Below are positions 11,975 through 24,058 of a stretch of 64,000 nt of DNA, one piece after another. Both the position numbers and the translations under genes were made by a program. The notes under the pieces were generated by a model, which ran no database searches, had not been told where the DNA came from, and saw nothing but the letters and a program-made list of their open reading frames with translations. Numbering within the stretch: position 1 is the first letter of the stretch; each line of letters opens with the position of its first letter. Source of the stretch: Petrolisthes cinctipes (Eukaryota; Arthropoda; Malacostraca; Decapoda; Porcellanidae); assembly GCA_033782935.1 (NCBI GenBank), contig JAWQEG010000723.1:1302001-1366000 (forward strand), written 5' to 3'.

Positions 11975-13435
11975 ATGGAGTACTCTGGACCAGAACCTCT
12001 TATTAATATAGAAGCAGACCTTGCCTTGAGTGAAGATGATGACTTGTCACAGGAACACTGGCCAAAACTTAACCCCCCAAGACATAGGAAGCTAGCACCC
12101 ACCGCAGCAGTCCCACAGCCTATGGACCATGCCACCATCTCCACCAAACGTCGTATGGAGCCTGATTCAGACAGCAGCAGTGAATCACCATCTCCTGTGG
12201 CCAAAAGCTCCAAGAGTAACAAGACTCCACTTGAAATTAACACCCCTGTACATCGTCTACCTCGACCTGCTAACCAGAGAACATCTACTATGCCCGCACC
12301 TGCCACTCCTGCCTTTGCTCCCCGCTCTGATTATGTGAAACTCCTATTTAGGGATAACCCGGGGGTTGAGGTAAAGCTTCGTTGGCTGTCAGAAGTAGTG
12401 AGAATGTTTAACCTTGACAGGGAGTTGGCTGAGGTCAAGATGTCTGCAGTTACCTCCAAGATTGTATATGTGTCTAGGCATCGTCAGGACGTTATAGATA
12501 AAGTCACTAGTGGTGAGATTTTGTCATTGTGCCTAGATATCCATGATTCAGTAGACAGACCCCGTAAGTTCCCCACATACCTTATCACTCGGTATCCTGT
12601 TGATATTGACCCAGCACTAGCCAAAGAACTGCCGGGAGTGTACACGGTACGACGCTTCAAGCAGAACGGCAAACCCATCAACCGACTTGTTGTCACTTGG
12701 AGCCTCCTTGACCCACCACCACCCTTTGTTGACTTTTCCTTCCTTCCTTGCCTACCATCATGTGAATTGCGCAGGATGAAAGATGAGAAACCTTCCTGTT
12801 ATAACTGTTGGGGTGTTGGCCATATTTCCCGTTACTGCTCTGCATTGGCCAAGTGTGCGTGGTGTGCCGGCAACCATGAAACACGCTCCTGCCAACACCG
12901 CGTCCCCCCTACTACTGCTTCTACATCAACATCATCCCTGCCTAAACCAGACACCACTCAGTGGAAGTGCCCTCGGTGTAACGAACCAGGAGTCAATGTG
13001 TGGCATGGGTGCAACAAACGGTCCAGTACTGCCTCACCTACCAGTGCCGCACCACCACCACCACCACCACCACCACCCACTGCCTTGTCTACCTCAACTG
13101 AATCTGCTGCAGTAGCCGCCCTTCGTAAAGCTGTTGCTGCTCTGGAAAGTCGCTGTGCTGCTATCACAGCACGCTTTGACAATATAGATGCCCGGATAGA
13201 CAGTCTGGTCAACCAGCAAGCTACCACTGCAAGCACTCTCACCAGCTTAGTGGAAGCACACCAAACTGTCATCCAGTCTGTCACAACGCTCGCTGAGAAA
13301 CTAGATATTGTCGTCACTCGTCTTGAGAAGCTGGATCTACCCAAATCTACCTCACCAAACAACAGGGCTAGCAATGTGTCTGCTCCTACCCCTTCCACCT
13401 CTGTCACCAGCAACAAGAAAGGAAAACTTCGCTAG
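11975..13435 (+). CDS. ORF1 of element 2: zinc knuckles followed by coiled coil
   Basis: A 486-residue gag-like protein expected to coat element RNA. The first 110 residues are acidic and Ser/Pro-rich. Residues 115-270 are a folded-looking region of unknown type. Three Cys-His knuckles follow at about 271-350: CYNCWGVGHISRYC, CAWCAGNHETRSC and CPRCNEPGVNVWHGC. Then comes a proline run near 363-372 and a heptad-like coiled coil at about 384-460 (ALRKAVAALESRC through LVEAHQTVIQSV). Having the coiled coil after the knuckles is the reverse of vertebrate L1 ORF1. The TAG stop lies four bases before the ORF2 ATG. Confidence 0.85.
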   Translation: MEYSGPEPLINIEADLALSEDDDLSQEHWPKLNPPRHRKLAPTAAVPQPMDHATISTKRRMEPDSDSSSESPSPVAKSSKSNKTPLEINTPVHRLPRPANQRTSTMPAPATPAFAPRSDYVKLLFRDNPGVEVKLRWLSEVVRMFNLDRELAEVKMSAVTSKIVYVSRHRQDVIDKVTSGEILSLCLDIHDSVDRPRKFPTYLITRYPVDIDPALAKELPGVYTVRRFKQNGKPINRLVVTWSLLDPPPPFVDFSFLPCLPSCELRRMKDEKPSCYNCWGVGHISRYCSALAKCAWCAGNHETRSCQHRVPPTTASTSTSSLPKPDTTQWKCPRCNEPGVNVWHGCNKRSSTASPTSAAPPPPPPPPPTALSTSTESAAVAALRKAVAALESRCAAITARFDNIDARIDSLVNQQATTASTLTSLVEAHQTVIQSVTTLAEKLDIVVTRLEKLDLPKSTSPNNRASNVSAPTPSTSVTSNKKGKLR

Positions 13436-13439
13436 CTCC

Positions 13440-16400
13440 ATGCCAGTTCACATGATATCATGGAATGCCTTCGGAATAAGACATCACTCTAAACTTACTG
13501 CACTCAAAACTTATGTTTACCGTCACCACCCACAAATTATATTCATCCAAGAAGCCTTCCCAGGTGGTGCTCCTGGGGAAGAAGCTCCCCCACTGACTGG
13601 GTATGTACCGTACGTGCATCATGTAAGAAATGGTCTCATTACATATATTCATTCCTCCATGCCTCATAAACTTCTACGCTGCTCTGCACAGGATAACATG
13701 ACCTTCCAACTCTTTGAAGTCACTGCGGGAGATAGCAAACTTCGCCTATGCAATGTTTACTCTGCCCCTGGTGTGATCAATCTCCCAGCCCTTCCAACAC
13801 CTACCGATCGTGGTATGATCTACATGGGGGACTTTAATGCCAGACATCCTGCCCTCGGTGATTCCTCTCCCACCCCTAACCGCAGTGGATTGCCCCTACT
13901 CAACTATATTCGTCGCTACCGCCTCACCCGCTGGGACACAAATGGAGCCACACACGCTCGTGGGGGTACCATTGATCACATTATTACGGCTGGCCTTGTG
14001 GCGTCACGTGTCTACTGTCGATCTATTCCTTCTCTTTTCTCAGACCATATTGCACTTAGTCTACAATACTCCCTACCATCCCAGCCTGTGCTCCCTCACC
14101 ACCGCACCCGCATCTCCATTCCCCCCAAGTACTGTCCTACATACATCTCGTACATCTCTTGCCTCCTTCCCACCTTTGACCTCTCTTGCCCTGACAGCTT
14201 ATATAACTCCCTTGTAAAAGCGACACATGATTTCTATGGCCAGTACGTGACCAGACCCCACATGCAACGACGCCCTGTGGCCCATGCCTGGACACTTGAC
14301 AATCGTATTACCCAGGCAGAAAGAATGGCGGAGGATGCTGGTCTTGCCTTTCAGAGGCAGCCCACTGCGGATCAGCTGCACCGGTACCGATTAGCAAGAG
14401 ATGACCTGATTGCCCTCCAGAAGTGTGTATACGGAGAGTCATGGCAGAAACATACCAATAACATTAACCATCAAACCAGTGTTGGAACCATGTGGCACTT
14501 GCTAAACAGAACAATAAAAAAAAAACCTTCCTGTGCACTCCACCACAGTCCATACGAATACGCCCAAGACCTCATCAATACTTGGTCAGCACAGTCACAG
14601 ACCCGTAACCTCCCCGTGCATATACAAGAGGCTCTCTCCTCCCAACGCAATGTTCGTAACCTACGTCTAATGGCTGCAATATTAAAACCTGACGAGGAGG
14701 ACGACGTGCCACTCACAGACGATGAACTACGGCGTGCTCTGGCAGGAAGTAAAACCTCTGCTCCTGGTGATGATGGCCTTACCTATCAAGTACTTCGCCT
14801 TCTCCAAAAAGTTCCCAGCAACCCTCTACTTTGTCTCTTCAATCTCTGCTACCAACGTGGACATGTGCCTTCTGCTTGGACTACCAGCACAATTGTACCA
14901 GTCCCAAAACCAGGAACTGACAAATTCAGGCCTATCTCCCTTACATCGTGCTTTAGTAAACTGCTTGAACGTATCCTTCTTGCCCGACTCATGCATCGAC
15001 TTCAGGATAAACTCTCTCCCAGACTGTATGGTTTCCTTCCACAGCAAAGTACACATCACTGCCTCGCTGAACTCTACACCCGCCTCTGCCCCACAAGTGT
15101 GGTCGCCTTCCTGGACCTCAAATCTGCCTTCGACATAGCCAACAAGGAAATCATACTGGACCAACTAGTGGAATTTGGCATTCAAGGAAACATACTACGG
15201 TGGGTAAGAGGTTATCTCTGTAACAGAACCTCGAGGGTACATTTTAGGGGTGCGTGTAGCTCCTATGAACGTTTTGAACTTGGCACTCCACAGGGTGGTG
15301 TCCTAAGCCCTTTTCTCTTCAATGTCCTCATGCACTGTCTACTCTCTCGCCTCCCTGCCATTCCTGGTACTACTGTCACCTGCTACGCAGACGACATCTG
15401 CATCCACTCGGCTTCACCACATGATCTACAGCATTTACTCCACGACTTCTACGTATCTTCAACCTCGTGTGGTCTAATCATCTCCCCAGAAAAGAGCAGA
15501 ATCTTTTCCTCCCGCAACCTGAGAGCATTGCAAGCATTCACCATGGGTGGAAATATTATACCACATTGCACCCAGTATACATACTTAGGTGCACCAGTTC
15601 GGATCACCCCAGCAATACCTGCACGTCAACGTACTCATCCCCTTGTGAAAAGCCTTCTTGACCGCCTGGAGCCTCGCTTCGCCCCCATAAAGTGGCTTGC
15701 CAACAATGCCACAGGTGTTTCCATCCCAGTGGTGAGAACCCTCTACATCCTACTGCTTCGGTCAGTGGTTGACTATCTGTCCCCTGCCCTTTGTCAACTT
15801 CCTAGAAAAGCACTCGAGCCACTTGAAAAGTTCCAGAATTGAGTCATGAGGTTTATCCTGGGGTGTTCTCTCTCAACCCGTATTGTGAATATGCAGTTAG
15901 AGCTCAATCTGTCCCCACTTGTAGAGCGGATTTATGCCAATGTTACATACTTCAGTGTTAAATGTCTTCACTACCCTCATCTGGCTCCACACTTCTCTAC
16001 TGTCATCAGAACATCACTTGACCCAGATACACCCAGACTCCCACTTCGAGCAGGTGGTCATAACCTTGTCAAGGTAGTGAGCGACAATCTTTGTGGCCCT
16101 AACTTCAACATACCTGAGCAGGCAGCTGTCCCTGACCTACCACCCTGGCGGGTTCCTCTCCCCACTGTCACACTTACACCGACCTCAAAGAATGTCCATC
16201 CCCCCCTGCAGAAACAGTTAGCCCTGGAGACCATTGCCAGTGTGTCCACGTCAGTTCCTGCAGCACACCACATCTATGTAGATGGTTCTGTACAGGCAGA
16301 TGGGAGGGCAGCGTGTGCTATGTTCTCCCCCACCATGGAGCCACCGGTGCAGGATGAGTGGATCGGCCGCAGACTACCCAATTCATCGAGCTCCACTTAC

Positions 16401-17114
16401 TGTGAGCTTCATGCCATCTTGGATGCCGTGACTCTCCTTGTTCAACGAAGAAAGAATGGGGTAATAATTTGTGACTCCCAGTCTGCTCTTCAGGCCCTTT
16501 CCTCACCAAGACCTGTGTGTAGCCGTGTTGTGCGAGATATCCTGTGTCAACTAGCCCACGCCCATGATGTCTCACTGGTCATGTCATTTGTATGGATGCC
16601 CTCCCACATTGGGCTGGCTGGGAACGACATGGCAGATGGTCTTGCCAAGGCGGCCTGCATGCTGGATGGGGGTGACATGGCTGCTGAGCCCTCCCTCCGA
16701 TGCCAACGAAACACCATCTACTCAGCTGGGTTTGCCATGACAGTACAGCGCAGGGATGCAGAGAGGGCCAACAGTGTGTCCATACAGCACCATGACCACT
16801 TTCTTTACACCCGCTACAAGTACCGCAGACGTGGGCTAATGGTGCGTAGACACAATGTAGTGAGTGCTCGGCTAAGGCTGGGTTATCGGCCCCTGTGGCA
16901 GGTTGCCCAAACTCTAGATATGCCACACTACTCCTCCTGTAAGCTGTGTAACAGGCCTAATGCCAACACCCTTGACCACTATTGTCTTCAGTGCCCCACA
17001 GTGAGAGATCTAATGCCACAGGGACAGACACTAATACAAATATGTAAATACCTGTTGAGTGATGACAACCTTGAGGTGATACTTACTCGCCATCCAAACT
17101 TTGGTGGCTGTTAA
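13440..17114 (+). pseudogene. ORF2 of element 2: endonuclease, reverse transcriptase, RNase H, one in-frame stop
   Basis: I start ORF2 at ATG 13,440 because the APE endonuclease begins at once (ISWNAFGIRHHSK). The frame is open back to 13,308 but only as overlap with ORF1. Endonuclease motifs include MGDFNARHP and FSDHIALSLQ. Reverse transcriptase motifs are FLDLKSAFD near codon 557, GTPQGGVLSPFLFN near 620 and YADD near 646. A TGA at 15,840-15,842 (codon 801) breaks the frame, which resumes unshifted. RNase H follows from about codon 943 (YVDGS, YCELHAILDA, ICDSQSALQA, WMPSHIGLAGNDMADGLAK). The C-terminal motif is CKLCNRPNANTLDHYCLQC. Apart from this stop the 1,225-codon frame is intact. The related copy at 27-28 kb has an arginine codon at the stop position. 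Confidence 0.9.
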
Positions 17115-17159
17115 TTGTAGTTTTTTGTACATTACTCATAGGAATGCTTTTGTTTATAT

Positions 17160-18110
17160 ATATTTATATGTGTATGTATATATATGTATGTGTAGAATGA
17201 TGTGTATGTGTGCTTATGTGTGTATATCCTGAGAAGTACAATATCCAGTATGGTATTTTTCATGTACAGTACTGTACAGTATGGTATTTTCCTGTACAGT
17301 ATTGTACATGCATGTATGTAATATTTTTCTTTTGTGAAATGCCAACATTGTGTTCACTCTCTAATATCTGCAACATATATTTTATTATAATAATACCTTG
17401 CTTCCTTTAATTTACACTGTGTTAGCTTATATTCCATTGATATTATAATTATTGCTTCCTTTAAACTGTCATTCAATGTATTCTATTATTGATTCATTAT
17501 TGCTGCTAAATTTCGTTATTATTGTTTCATTATTGCTGCTAAATTTTACTATTGTTTCATTATTGCCGTTATATTTTATTTTTATTGCAATACTATTATT
17601 ATTATTATTATTGTCTCATTACTGTTACTGTAATCTTATTATTTTTGTTTCATTATTGCTATTATTCATTATTGCTACTGTATTTTATTATTATTGTTTC
17701 ATTATTGCTATTATTCATTATTGTTACTGTAATATTATTATTTTTGTTTCATTATTGCTATTATTCATTATTGCTATTGTATTTTATTATTATTGTTTCA
17801 TTATTACTACTGTAACTTTATTATTATTTTTGCTTCATTATTGCTATTGTAATTTTATTATTATTTTTGTTTCATTATTGCTAAGTTACTGTAATTTTAT
17901 TATTATTATTATTGTCTCATTATTGCTATTGTAATTATATTATTGTTTCATTATTGCTACTCTTTATTATTGCTACTGTATTTTATTTTTATTGTTTTAT
18001 TATTGCTACTATGTTACTATTTTTGTTTCATTATTGCTGGTAAATCTTATTACTGTTTCATTATTGCCATTCTATTTGTCATTCAATGTATATGATTATT
18101 GTCAAACTAT
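17160..18110. repeat. TA/TG-rich tail and TTATTATTG minisatellite
   Basis: After element 2 comes TATATGTATG-rich sequence, then from about 17,430 to 18,110 a degenerate array of TTTCATTATTGCTACTG and TTATTATTG units. Open frames across it (for example 17,452-17,934) are low-complexity artefacts. A poly-A run lies at 18,152-18,166. Confidence 0.85.
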
Positions 18111-18387
18111 TGTTATTATGATTGGCACCCAATGGGTGTACTAAAATTATCAAAAAAAAAAAAAAAATCTCTTGGAATATATATACAAAATAACCATAGG
18201 AGAATATTAATCCTAGGCGAGACAGTAAGTATTTTCATGCAGTACATCCTCATACAGAATAGCATCTTAGTCTTACTATTTCATAATTATTTTCTTAATG
18301 TTGTTTTTATACTAAAGAAACTTAATGCACAGGTTGTTTGGGGTTAGAATAACATTGTAAAAATATTAGGTACAGCCTACAAATAAC

Positions 18388-18910
18388 TCTGGTCTTGTAT
18401 ATAACATTAATTGCAAACAATGTAATAAAGTCTATATCGGACAAACTGAAAAACACATGGATAACTGGATAGCACAACACAAGTATAATGTATGAACAAC
18501 ACAGTGAAGTATTGGTTTATTCCAACACAAGTATAATGTATGAACAACACAGTGAAGTATTGGTTTATTCCAACACAAATATATTGTATGAACAACACAG
18601 TCAAGTATTGGTTTATTCCAACACAAGTATATTGTATGAACAACACAGTGAAGTATTGGTTTATTCCAACACAAGTATATTGTATGAACAACACAGTGAA
18701 GTATTGGTTTATTCCAACACAAGTATATTGTATGAACAACACAGTGAAGTATTGGTTTATTCCAACACAAGTATATTGTATGAACAACACAGTCAAGTAT
18801 TGGTTTATTCCAACACATAGACACTCGTTAACATTATATTGAATAAATTGGTGCAAAGATTGTAGCTAAATGGAAAAGTCTCCTTCAAAGGAATATAATT
18901 GAATCCTTTT
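18388..18910 (+). pseudogene. Penelope-like element remnant: GIY-YIG endonuclease end
   Basis: The frame from 18,394 reads LVYNINCKQCNKVYIGQTEK. This matches the start of the GIY-YIG endonuclease of Penelope-like retroelements, with the paired cysteines and the VYIGQT motif. A TGA falls after about 31 codons, exactly where a 48-bp tandem array begins. Beyond the array, 18,864-18,924 reads AKWKSLLQRNIIESFLINS, which resembles the usual C-terminal end of these proteins. The reverse transcriptase is not recognisable upstream. I infer a decayed, 5'-truncated copy with an internal expansion. Confidence 0.6.
18484..18824. repeat. 48-bp tandem array, seven units
   Basis: The unit contains TATGAACAACACAGTGAAG and TATTGGTTTATTCCAACAC and repeats every 48 bases about seven times with very few differences. 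Because 48 is divisible by three, frames stay open on both strands; these are not genes. The array interrupts the Penelope-like endonuclease remnant. Confidence 0.95.
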
Positions 18911-18919
18911 TAATTAATA

Positions 18920-19221
<302 letters not shown>

Positions 19222-19350
19222 CTATGCTGTAATTTTAGTGATTTTGACCAACGTTTCTTTAACGACAGCCCTCACCCTTAATCCATCAGTGTTGTGGGAA
19301 GAGGGGAAGAGCCTTGGTTATCAGGGATTTTGTGTGGTGATAATATCTTA

Positions 19351-20051
19351 GGGGGACACCACACTCCAACACCCTATCTGCGCTCCTGTTAATTTTAGAA
19401 GCAAAAGCTTTTTGCCATCGTAATCCTCGTTTGGTTTTACATATACTGACCAATTTACATTACAATCGAGCAACAAATAATATTTTTCCCAACACTTTTA
19501 AAATTATTTTGTAAAAAATTAACAACAAAAAAACTATGTGTCAGAATTGCATAAGATTTATGTGGACTATCCTCTGATATATAGCAACACTGCTCCAGAG
19601 CCAAAATTCCATTATCACTGCTATAAATGGGTAAATTCCTCGCCTGAAATTGTTGAAAATTTTTTTCGCCAGAAACGTTTGGGAAAAAATTCGCCAAAAC
19701 AAAAATAATCCTTTTAGATCGAAATCCAAACTGCAAACTGTGCTCATATATACGTATAACACGTGTAAATCATATTCATTGACAAAACGTCAATACCCTT
19801 CGTGTTGTTTGCTTTTTTAGTGGAGAAATTTGAAAAAAAATACAAAAAAATAACTTTGAAACTAAAATCACTAGGAAATGCTTCAGTTAGTGCTCTATAC
19901 TTCCATTCTCTTCGGCATGGCCTAGACTATAGAGCATGGAGAAGTGGCTGTATATAGGGGTAACTATTGATTTTTGGTGATTATTTTAATGTGAAAATTT
20001 TTTTAGTTTCTGCTTCTCGTTTTTTATGACGTAAGGTAGTGTGGTGTCCCC
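19351..20051. mobile_element. Non-autonomous DNA transposon, about 700 bp
   Basis: The left end GGGGACACCACACT (from 19,352) is the exact inverse of the right end AGTGTGGTGTCCCC (20,038-20,051). TTA flanks both sides (19,348-19,350 and 20,052-20,054), or TTAA on the right against TTAG on the left. That fits a PIF/Harbinger (3-bp) or piggyBac-like (TTAA) target site. The interior is AT-rich with no transposase. Confidence 0.65.
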
Positions 20052-20194
20052 TTAATTTAGCACATTTGGCCTCGTTTTCGGTTTCATCCCCAGCCCTATA
20101 TATTGAAAAATGGAAATGTTGAGCCAAGTTTGGGCAAAATTTGGTTTCAGTTTTTAGCAACAAGAAATACTGAAAAGTGGAAAAACGGAGCAAT

Positions 20195-20415
20195 GTTTGG
20201 TCTAACCCAACCTAACCTGACTTTACCTAACCTAACGTGGGTCAAGGTATCCTTCAATCCTAAAAGAGGAGACAACCATTGGTCTTAATCGGAGTATCTT
20301 GTAATATTAATAGAGTCAACCTTAGATCCTAACTTGGTTATCTTTTGGTGCTAACTAGGGTAACCTTTGGTCGTAACCAGGTCAACCTTTACTCCTGTTG
20401 TATTTACCAATAACT
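20195..20415. repeat. Decayed minisatellite, AACCTTTGGTCCTAAC-like units
   Basis: A loose repeat of about 27-30 bases (variants of gtcaaccttnggtcctaac) runs for some 200 bases and includes the CCTAACCTAAC stretch. Units are too diverged to count reliably. Similar units occur at about 49,125-49,220. Confidence 0.5.
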
Positions 20416-20442
20416 TGGGTGTGGAGAGAGAAACAAGTCTGT

Positions 20443-21196
20443 CTAGTTTCCGTTTTTCTCACCGAGTTTAGCTGAGAAATAAAATACTGGATGAAGAATA
20501 TCTCTGGATTGGGTCTTTTGAAGCAAAACTGCACCCACTCCCCAGTCGCTAGCATCTACCTGAAGGTGGTAAGGGAGAAAAGAGTCAGAAGAACGCAGTA
20601 CTGGACTGGAGGAGAGAAGTTTCTTTAGTTGTTCAAAACCACTCGCATCCAGGACTCCAGAAAAACTTAGTCTTGGTACTAGTGATATCAGTGAGTGAAG
20701 CAGTGACTGAAGCAAAGTTGGGCTGAAGCGACGGTAATATCCTGCCATTCCGATGAATCGAAAGAGGTCCTCGCGTGTAGTTGACACATTCTTTGCATTA
20801 TCAACTAGGTCATCAATTTTGGGTAAAGGGTACAGGAAACATCAGTATAGTAACTGAGTTTACCCTCTGGTAATCTGTACATAACCTGCTACTGCCATCT
20901 GGCTTAGGCACTAAGAGTGAAGGTGATGCCCAGGAGGAAAAGCTTGGTTCAATTAAGTTATTTTCCTATGAAAAATAGATTTCTTTATCCACAATTTGGT
21001 TTCTTTGAGAATTTAATCGATAATTAGGTTGTTTTATAGGACTCATCAATAGATCGTTTAAGACCACATAATGGAGCATAGTATTACAAAAGCCAGGAGA
21101 GTCTGATGAGATATTAGGATATTTAGACAAGGCCAGTTTGATATCTCGTTTTTGTTGATCAGTTAAATGAATGAGTAAGTTATCTAAATCTTTCAA
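20443..21196 (-). pseudogene. Reverse transcriptase and RNase H remnant of the Gmr1-like element
   Basis: The segment 21,196-20,966 reads as the N-terminal entry of a gypsy reverse transcriptase (LIHLTDQQKRDIKLAL through PIKQPNYRLNSQRNQI). After a damaged stretch that should hold the catalytic core, 20,787-20,443 gives the thumb and RNase H start: LFRFIGMAGYYRRF, then LQVDASDWGVGAVLLQ and HPVFYFSAKL. The YxDD box is not readable in one frame. It is clearly inactive. Confidence 0.75.
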
Positions 21197-21274
21197 AATT
21201 ATGCTGTTTACTTGATTACCACTTGGAGATGGGATATCAATTCCCTCTGTCCCACCTGCAGTTCCCTCAGACTC

Positions 21275-22400
21275 CTACAACACTTGCTCTGGAACAGAAT
21301 TTACATTTAGACATAGGAAACTCTTCTCTGGTTTACATTCAACATACCTTTCTTTCTGGTTAACATTGGCTAGTCTAGTGGATTTACGTCTATCAGGAAT
21401 TTTTACTTCATAATTATGTGAACTTAACATCTGAATGATTTCATAAGGAACAAAATATTTACTTTTAAGTGGAGATCTTGGAATTGGAAGAAAAGGCAAA
21501 ACATTCTCCCTAACTGAAAACTTTCAAACTTCACTGTTTTCGTCATAGTGGGTTTTAATATCAGATAATTTTTGTTCAAAGTTTTTCAGAGCAACTTTCT
21601 GACTTTTGCTAGTATAATTTTTAATTGATTGATATATTTAGATAGAGGACGAGTAGAATGATCAGAAAGATTCTAAAACCATGAGTCCTTAAATACTTTC
21701 AAAGGTCCCCTTATCTGCCATCCGTAGAGTACAGTAGCTCAAACGGAAAATACCCGAGAGACTCTTGAGGACACTCACGTACCGTACTGCAAAAAGTCAA
21801 TATTCTCATCCCACTCTTTCCCAGTTTCAAAACAGTATTTCTTGAGCATAGATTTGAAACTCTGGTGAAAATGCTCTTAACACCCCTGTGTCAGAGGGCG
21901 ATAAGCTGTAGAGATCTTTTTGCTAACATCTAGCTCTTTATATAGTTCTTTCATTAGACCGCTAGTAAAAGTTATACCCTGATCTGTTTATATTTCATAA
22001 GGAATTTCTACTTTAGTAAATAAATGCAATAATTGTTTCACAACTGACTTGGCACTTACAGACTTCAGGGGGAATGCCTCTGGATATCTAGTAGATACAC
22101 ACATAATAGTGAGTAATTACTGATTCCCTCTTCTAGTTTTTGGCAATGGACCCACACAATCTACAACAATCTTCTCAAAAGGCTCTGATATTACAGGAAT
22201 AGGATGCAAGGGAGACTTAGGAATTACATCATTGGATATTTTCCTACTATCTGACAGACATGACATGACCAAACAAAATCTGCTACTGCTTTCCTCATGC
22301 CTGGCCAAAAGAAGTTATTTAACAATTTCTTGTAGGTATTTTTCTGGCCCAAATAACCTGCTGAGCCTTCTTGTACTAATTCCATGATTGGGATTCTCAC
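21275..22400 (-). pseudogene. Integrase remnant of the Gmr1-like element
   Basis: The revcomp of about 22,290-22,400 translates to a zinc-binding-type segment ending NNFFWPGMRKAVADFVWSCH and VCQ. The core begins at about 22,240 (LHPIPVISEPFEKIVVDC, VGPLPKTRRGNQ). Frames are then broken until 21,499-21,275, which resembles the C-terminal integrase module (PYEIIQMLSSHNYEVKIPD). All of this lies upstream of the reverse transcriptase in the direction of transcription. Confidence 0.75.
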
Positions 22401-22409
22401 TGAAGAAGG

Positions 22410-23036
22410 TCATACTGTCTGGAGAACTGTAGTCCATATATCATTATCAGTCTTATCAGGAGGTCTGTACGAGAGCAATAGAACACCCTGACTGTAATAA
22501 AAGTTTGGAGTTTTACTCTTGACTTCTTCATCTTCAGCAACATTTCGTATAGCTGCTAGAGAATTATCTGACTGTTCATCTCTAGACATTATCTGATTGC
22601 TTAAACTATCTTTGACTGGATTTAGTGGACTCTCTAACTTTCTCTCTAGATCTGTGACATTAGCAGCAACCTGAGACCTGGTGATATCACACACAGGATA
22701 TATATGGAGCCGTTCCATATCTAACTGAGCCATAGGACTGGCATCTAGAGGGTTATCTGTAATGATTAAATTTGGTATAAGACCACAAACAACAAGATCT
22801 TTACCCAAGAGGAAATTAACTCCAGGAACAGCTAATTTAAATGCACCATTAATTAAATCACTACTTACTTCTATTACAGCCACGTTTACAAGACAACCTG
22901 AACCCAAAGACTTAAGATTAACAATTTCACTAGCGAGGTAAGAACATACTTCTGGCAAGGCACTCTTGCAATGTACAATCTGGGATGATCCGGTGTCTCG
23001 CTGTATAGTCACAGGGAAAGTTTGCTCTGATCAGGT
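22410..23036 (-). pseudogene. Protease-containing segment of the Gmr1-like element
   Basis: A 200-codon open segment begins MTIQRDTGSSQIVHCKSALP. The DTG triad is the retropepsin catalytic motif that cleaves the polyprotein. LLGKDLVV and the following sequence fit the protease flap and C-terminus seen in gypsy-type elements. It then runs through a variable linker toward the integrase. Confidence 0.65.
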
Positions 23037-23761
23037 AGAGATACAGTTAAAGGCAGAAAAAAGGCATTGCCAGGTTTAAGCACATAAACATAAAACAGGT
23101 TGTTGGTTAGGTGGATAACTAGGTTGTTTTGTAGCCAAAGGTAACTTGTATGCATATGATTTTTTCACTGTGAATGCTTACATATTAAGTTGTTATGATC
23201 CATTTTCTTACAATCGCTGCATTATTCATTAGAACCCTTATTGGTGAGAGCTGGATGTTCCAACCTTAGTCCCCAGAGACAGAGTTAATATCAGAGAAGT
23301 GTCTTACAATTCGTGGCTTGAATCTGCCAATTGTGCTTCTTTCATTAAATCAGTTTTTCCCTTTTCCTCTACATACACCATGATATTAAATGGTTGTTTC
23401 TGTTTCCACACCTCAAAATCCATGGCATTAACCAAGTCTTCAAATGTGATCAGGTTAGAGGCATGTAGTCACTTTTTGAACATGCATAACTTTTCCATTA
23501 CAAATTCCAGGAAAGTGACCTTGTCAGAGGTTGTATGATTCCTAAATTGCCATCTATAGCTGTCTGGAGTAATGGTGCAGGCATCTAGAATGGCTTTTTG
23601 ACAAAATCATAATTCTGCACATCATCTAAGTTAATGAGAGTTTGAACTGCCTTACTTGTCAGTTTGGGTTGTATGAGACGCACCCATTCTACTTTAAGCC
23701 ACTTTAAATATTTGGCAGTTTTCGAACGACATCTCAGGATCATGCTCATCAAATGGAGGTA

Positions 23762-23958
23762 CAGTCGTGTCAGATAGTCCTTGACCAGCCTGTGATGGAA
23801 AGGTGCGGCCAGCTGTTTCGAACTGTGAACACGTAGTTTCGTTGCTTCAGTCAGCTGCCTGATGATAGTATGGGTATAAATGTTTCGAGTTTTCGGACGC
23901 TCTTATGTTGGTCACGGCTATCCATCACTGACTGGTCAAGGACTATTTGCCGCGACTG
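23762..23958. mobile_element. Tc1/mariner-type MITE inside the Gmr1-like element
   Basis: Starts CAGTCGTG and ends CGCGACTG, flanked by TA at 23,760-23,761 and 23,959-23,960. Arms of about 45 bases share ATAGTCCTTGACCAG. Length is 197 bp. It lies between the protease and gag remnants, so it inserted after the retrotransposon. Confidence 0.75.
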
Positions 23959-24058
23959 TACCAGTGAGATAGCCTTGGATAAACTAAATTACTTGTAAGC
24001 TTTGTTAAACTGCAATTTTTCTACTTTTAACTTATAAACTTCTTCTACCTGCTAAACT

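Larger units (their letters stand above)
11636..17160 (+). mobile_element. Near-complete I-group non-LTR retrotransposon (element 2)
   Basis: The second full-length-looking non-LTR retrotransposon, on the plus strand. It has a 5' UTR of about 340 bases, ORF1 with knuckles and a coiled coil, ORF2 with endonuclease, reverse transcriptase, RNase H and a terminal Cys-His motif, and a short 3' UTR that fades into TA/TG-rich sequence. It differs clearly from element 1 in ORF1. A 5'-truncated relative lies at 26,919-28,467. Boundaries are approximate because no target-site duplication was found. Confidence 0.88.

Noticed and set aside
17452..17934. 160-codon Leu/Ile/Tyr-rich frame resembling a membrane protein
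   Set aside because: It is the translation of the TTATTATTG minisatellite.
18407..18856. Open frames with a perfect 16-residue repeat
   Set aside because: A 48-bp tandem unit is divisible by three and keeps any frame open; no start, domain or splice context supports a protein.
20205..20240. CCTAACCTAAC stretch as interstitial telomere repeat (TTAGG)
   Set aside because: Only two to three imperfect units, embedded in a decayed minisatellite with similar AACCT content.
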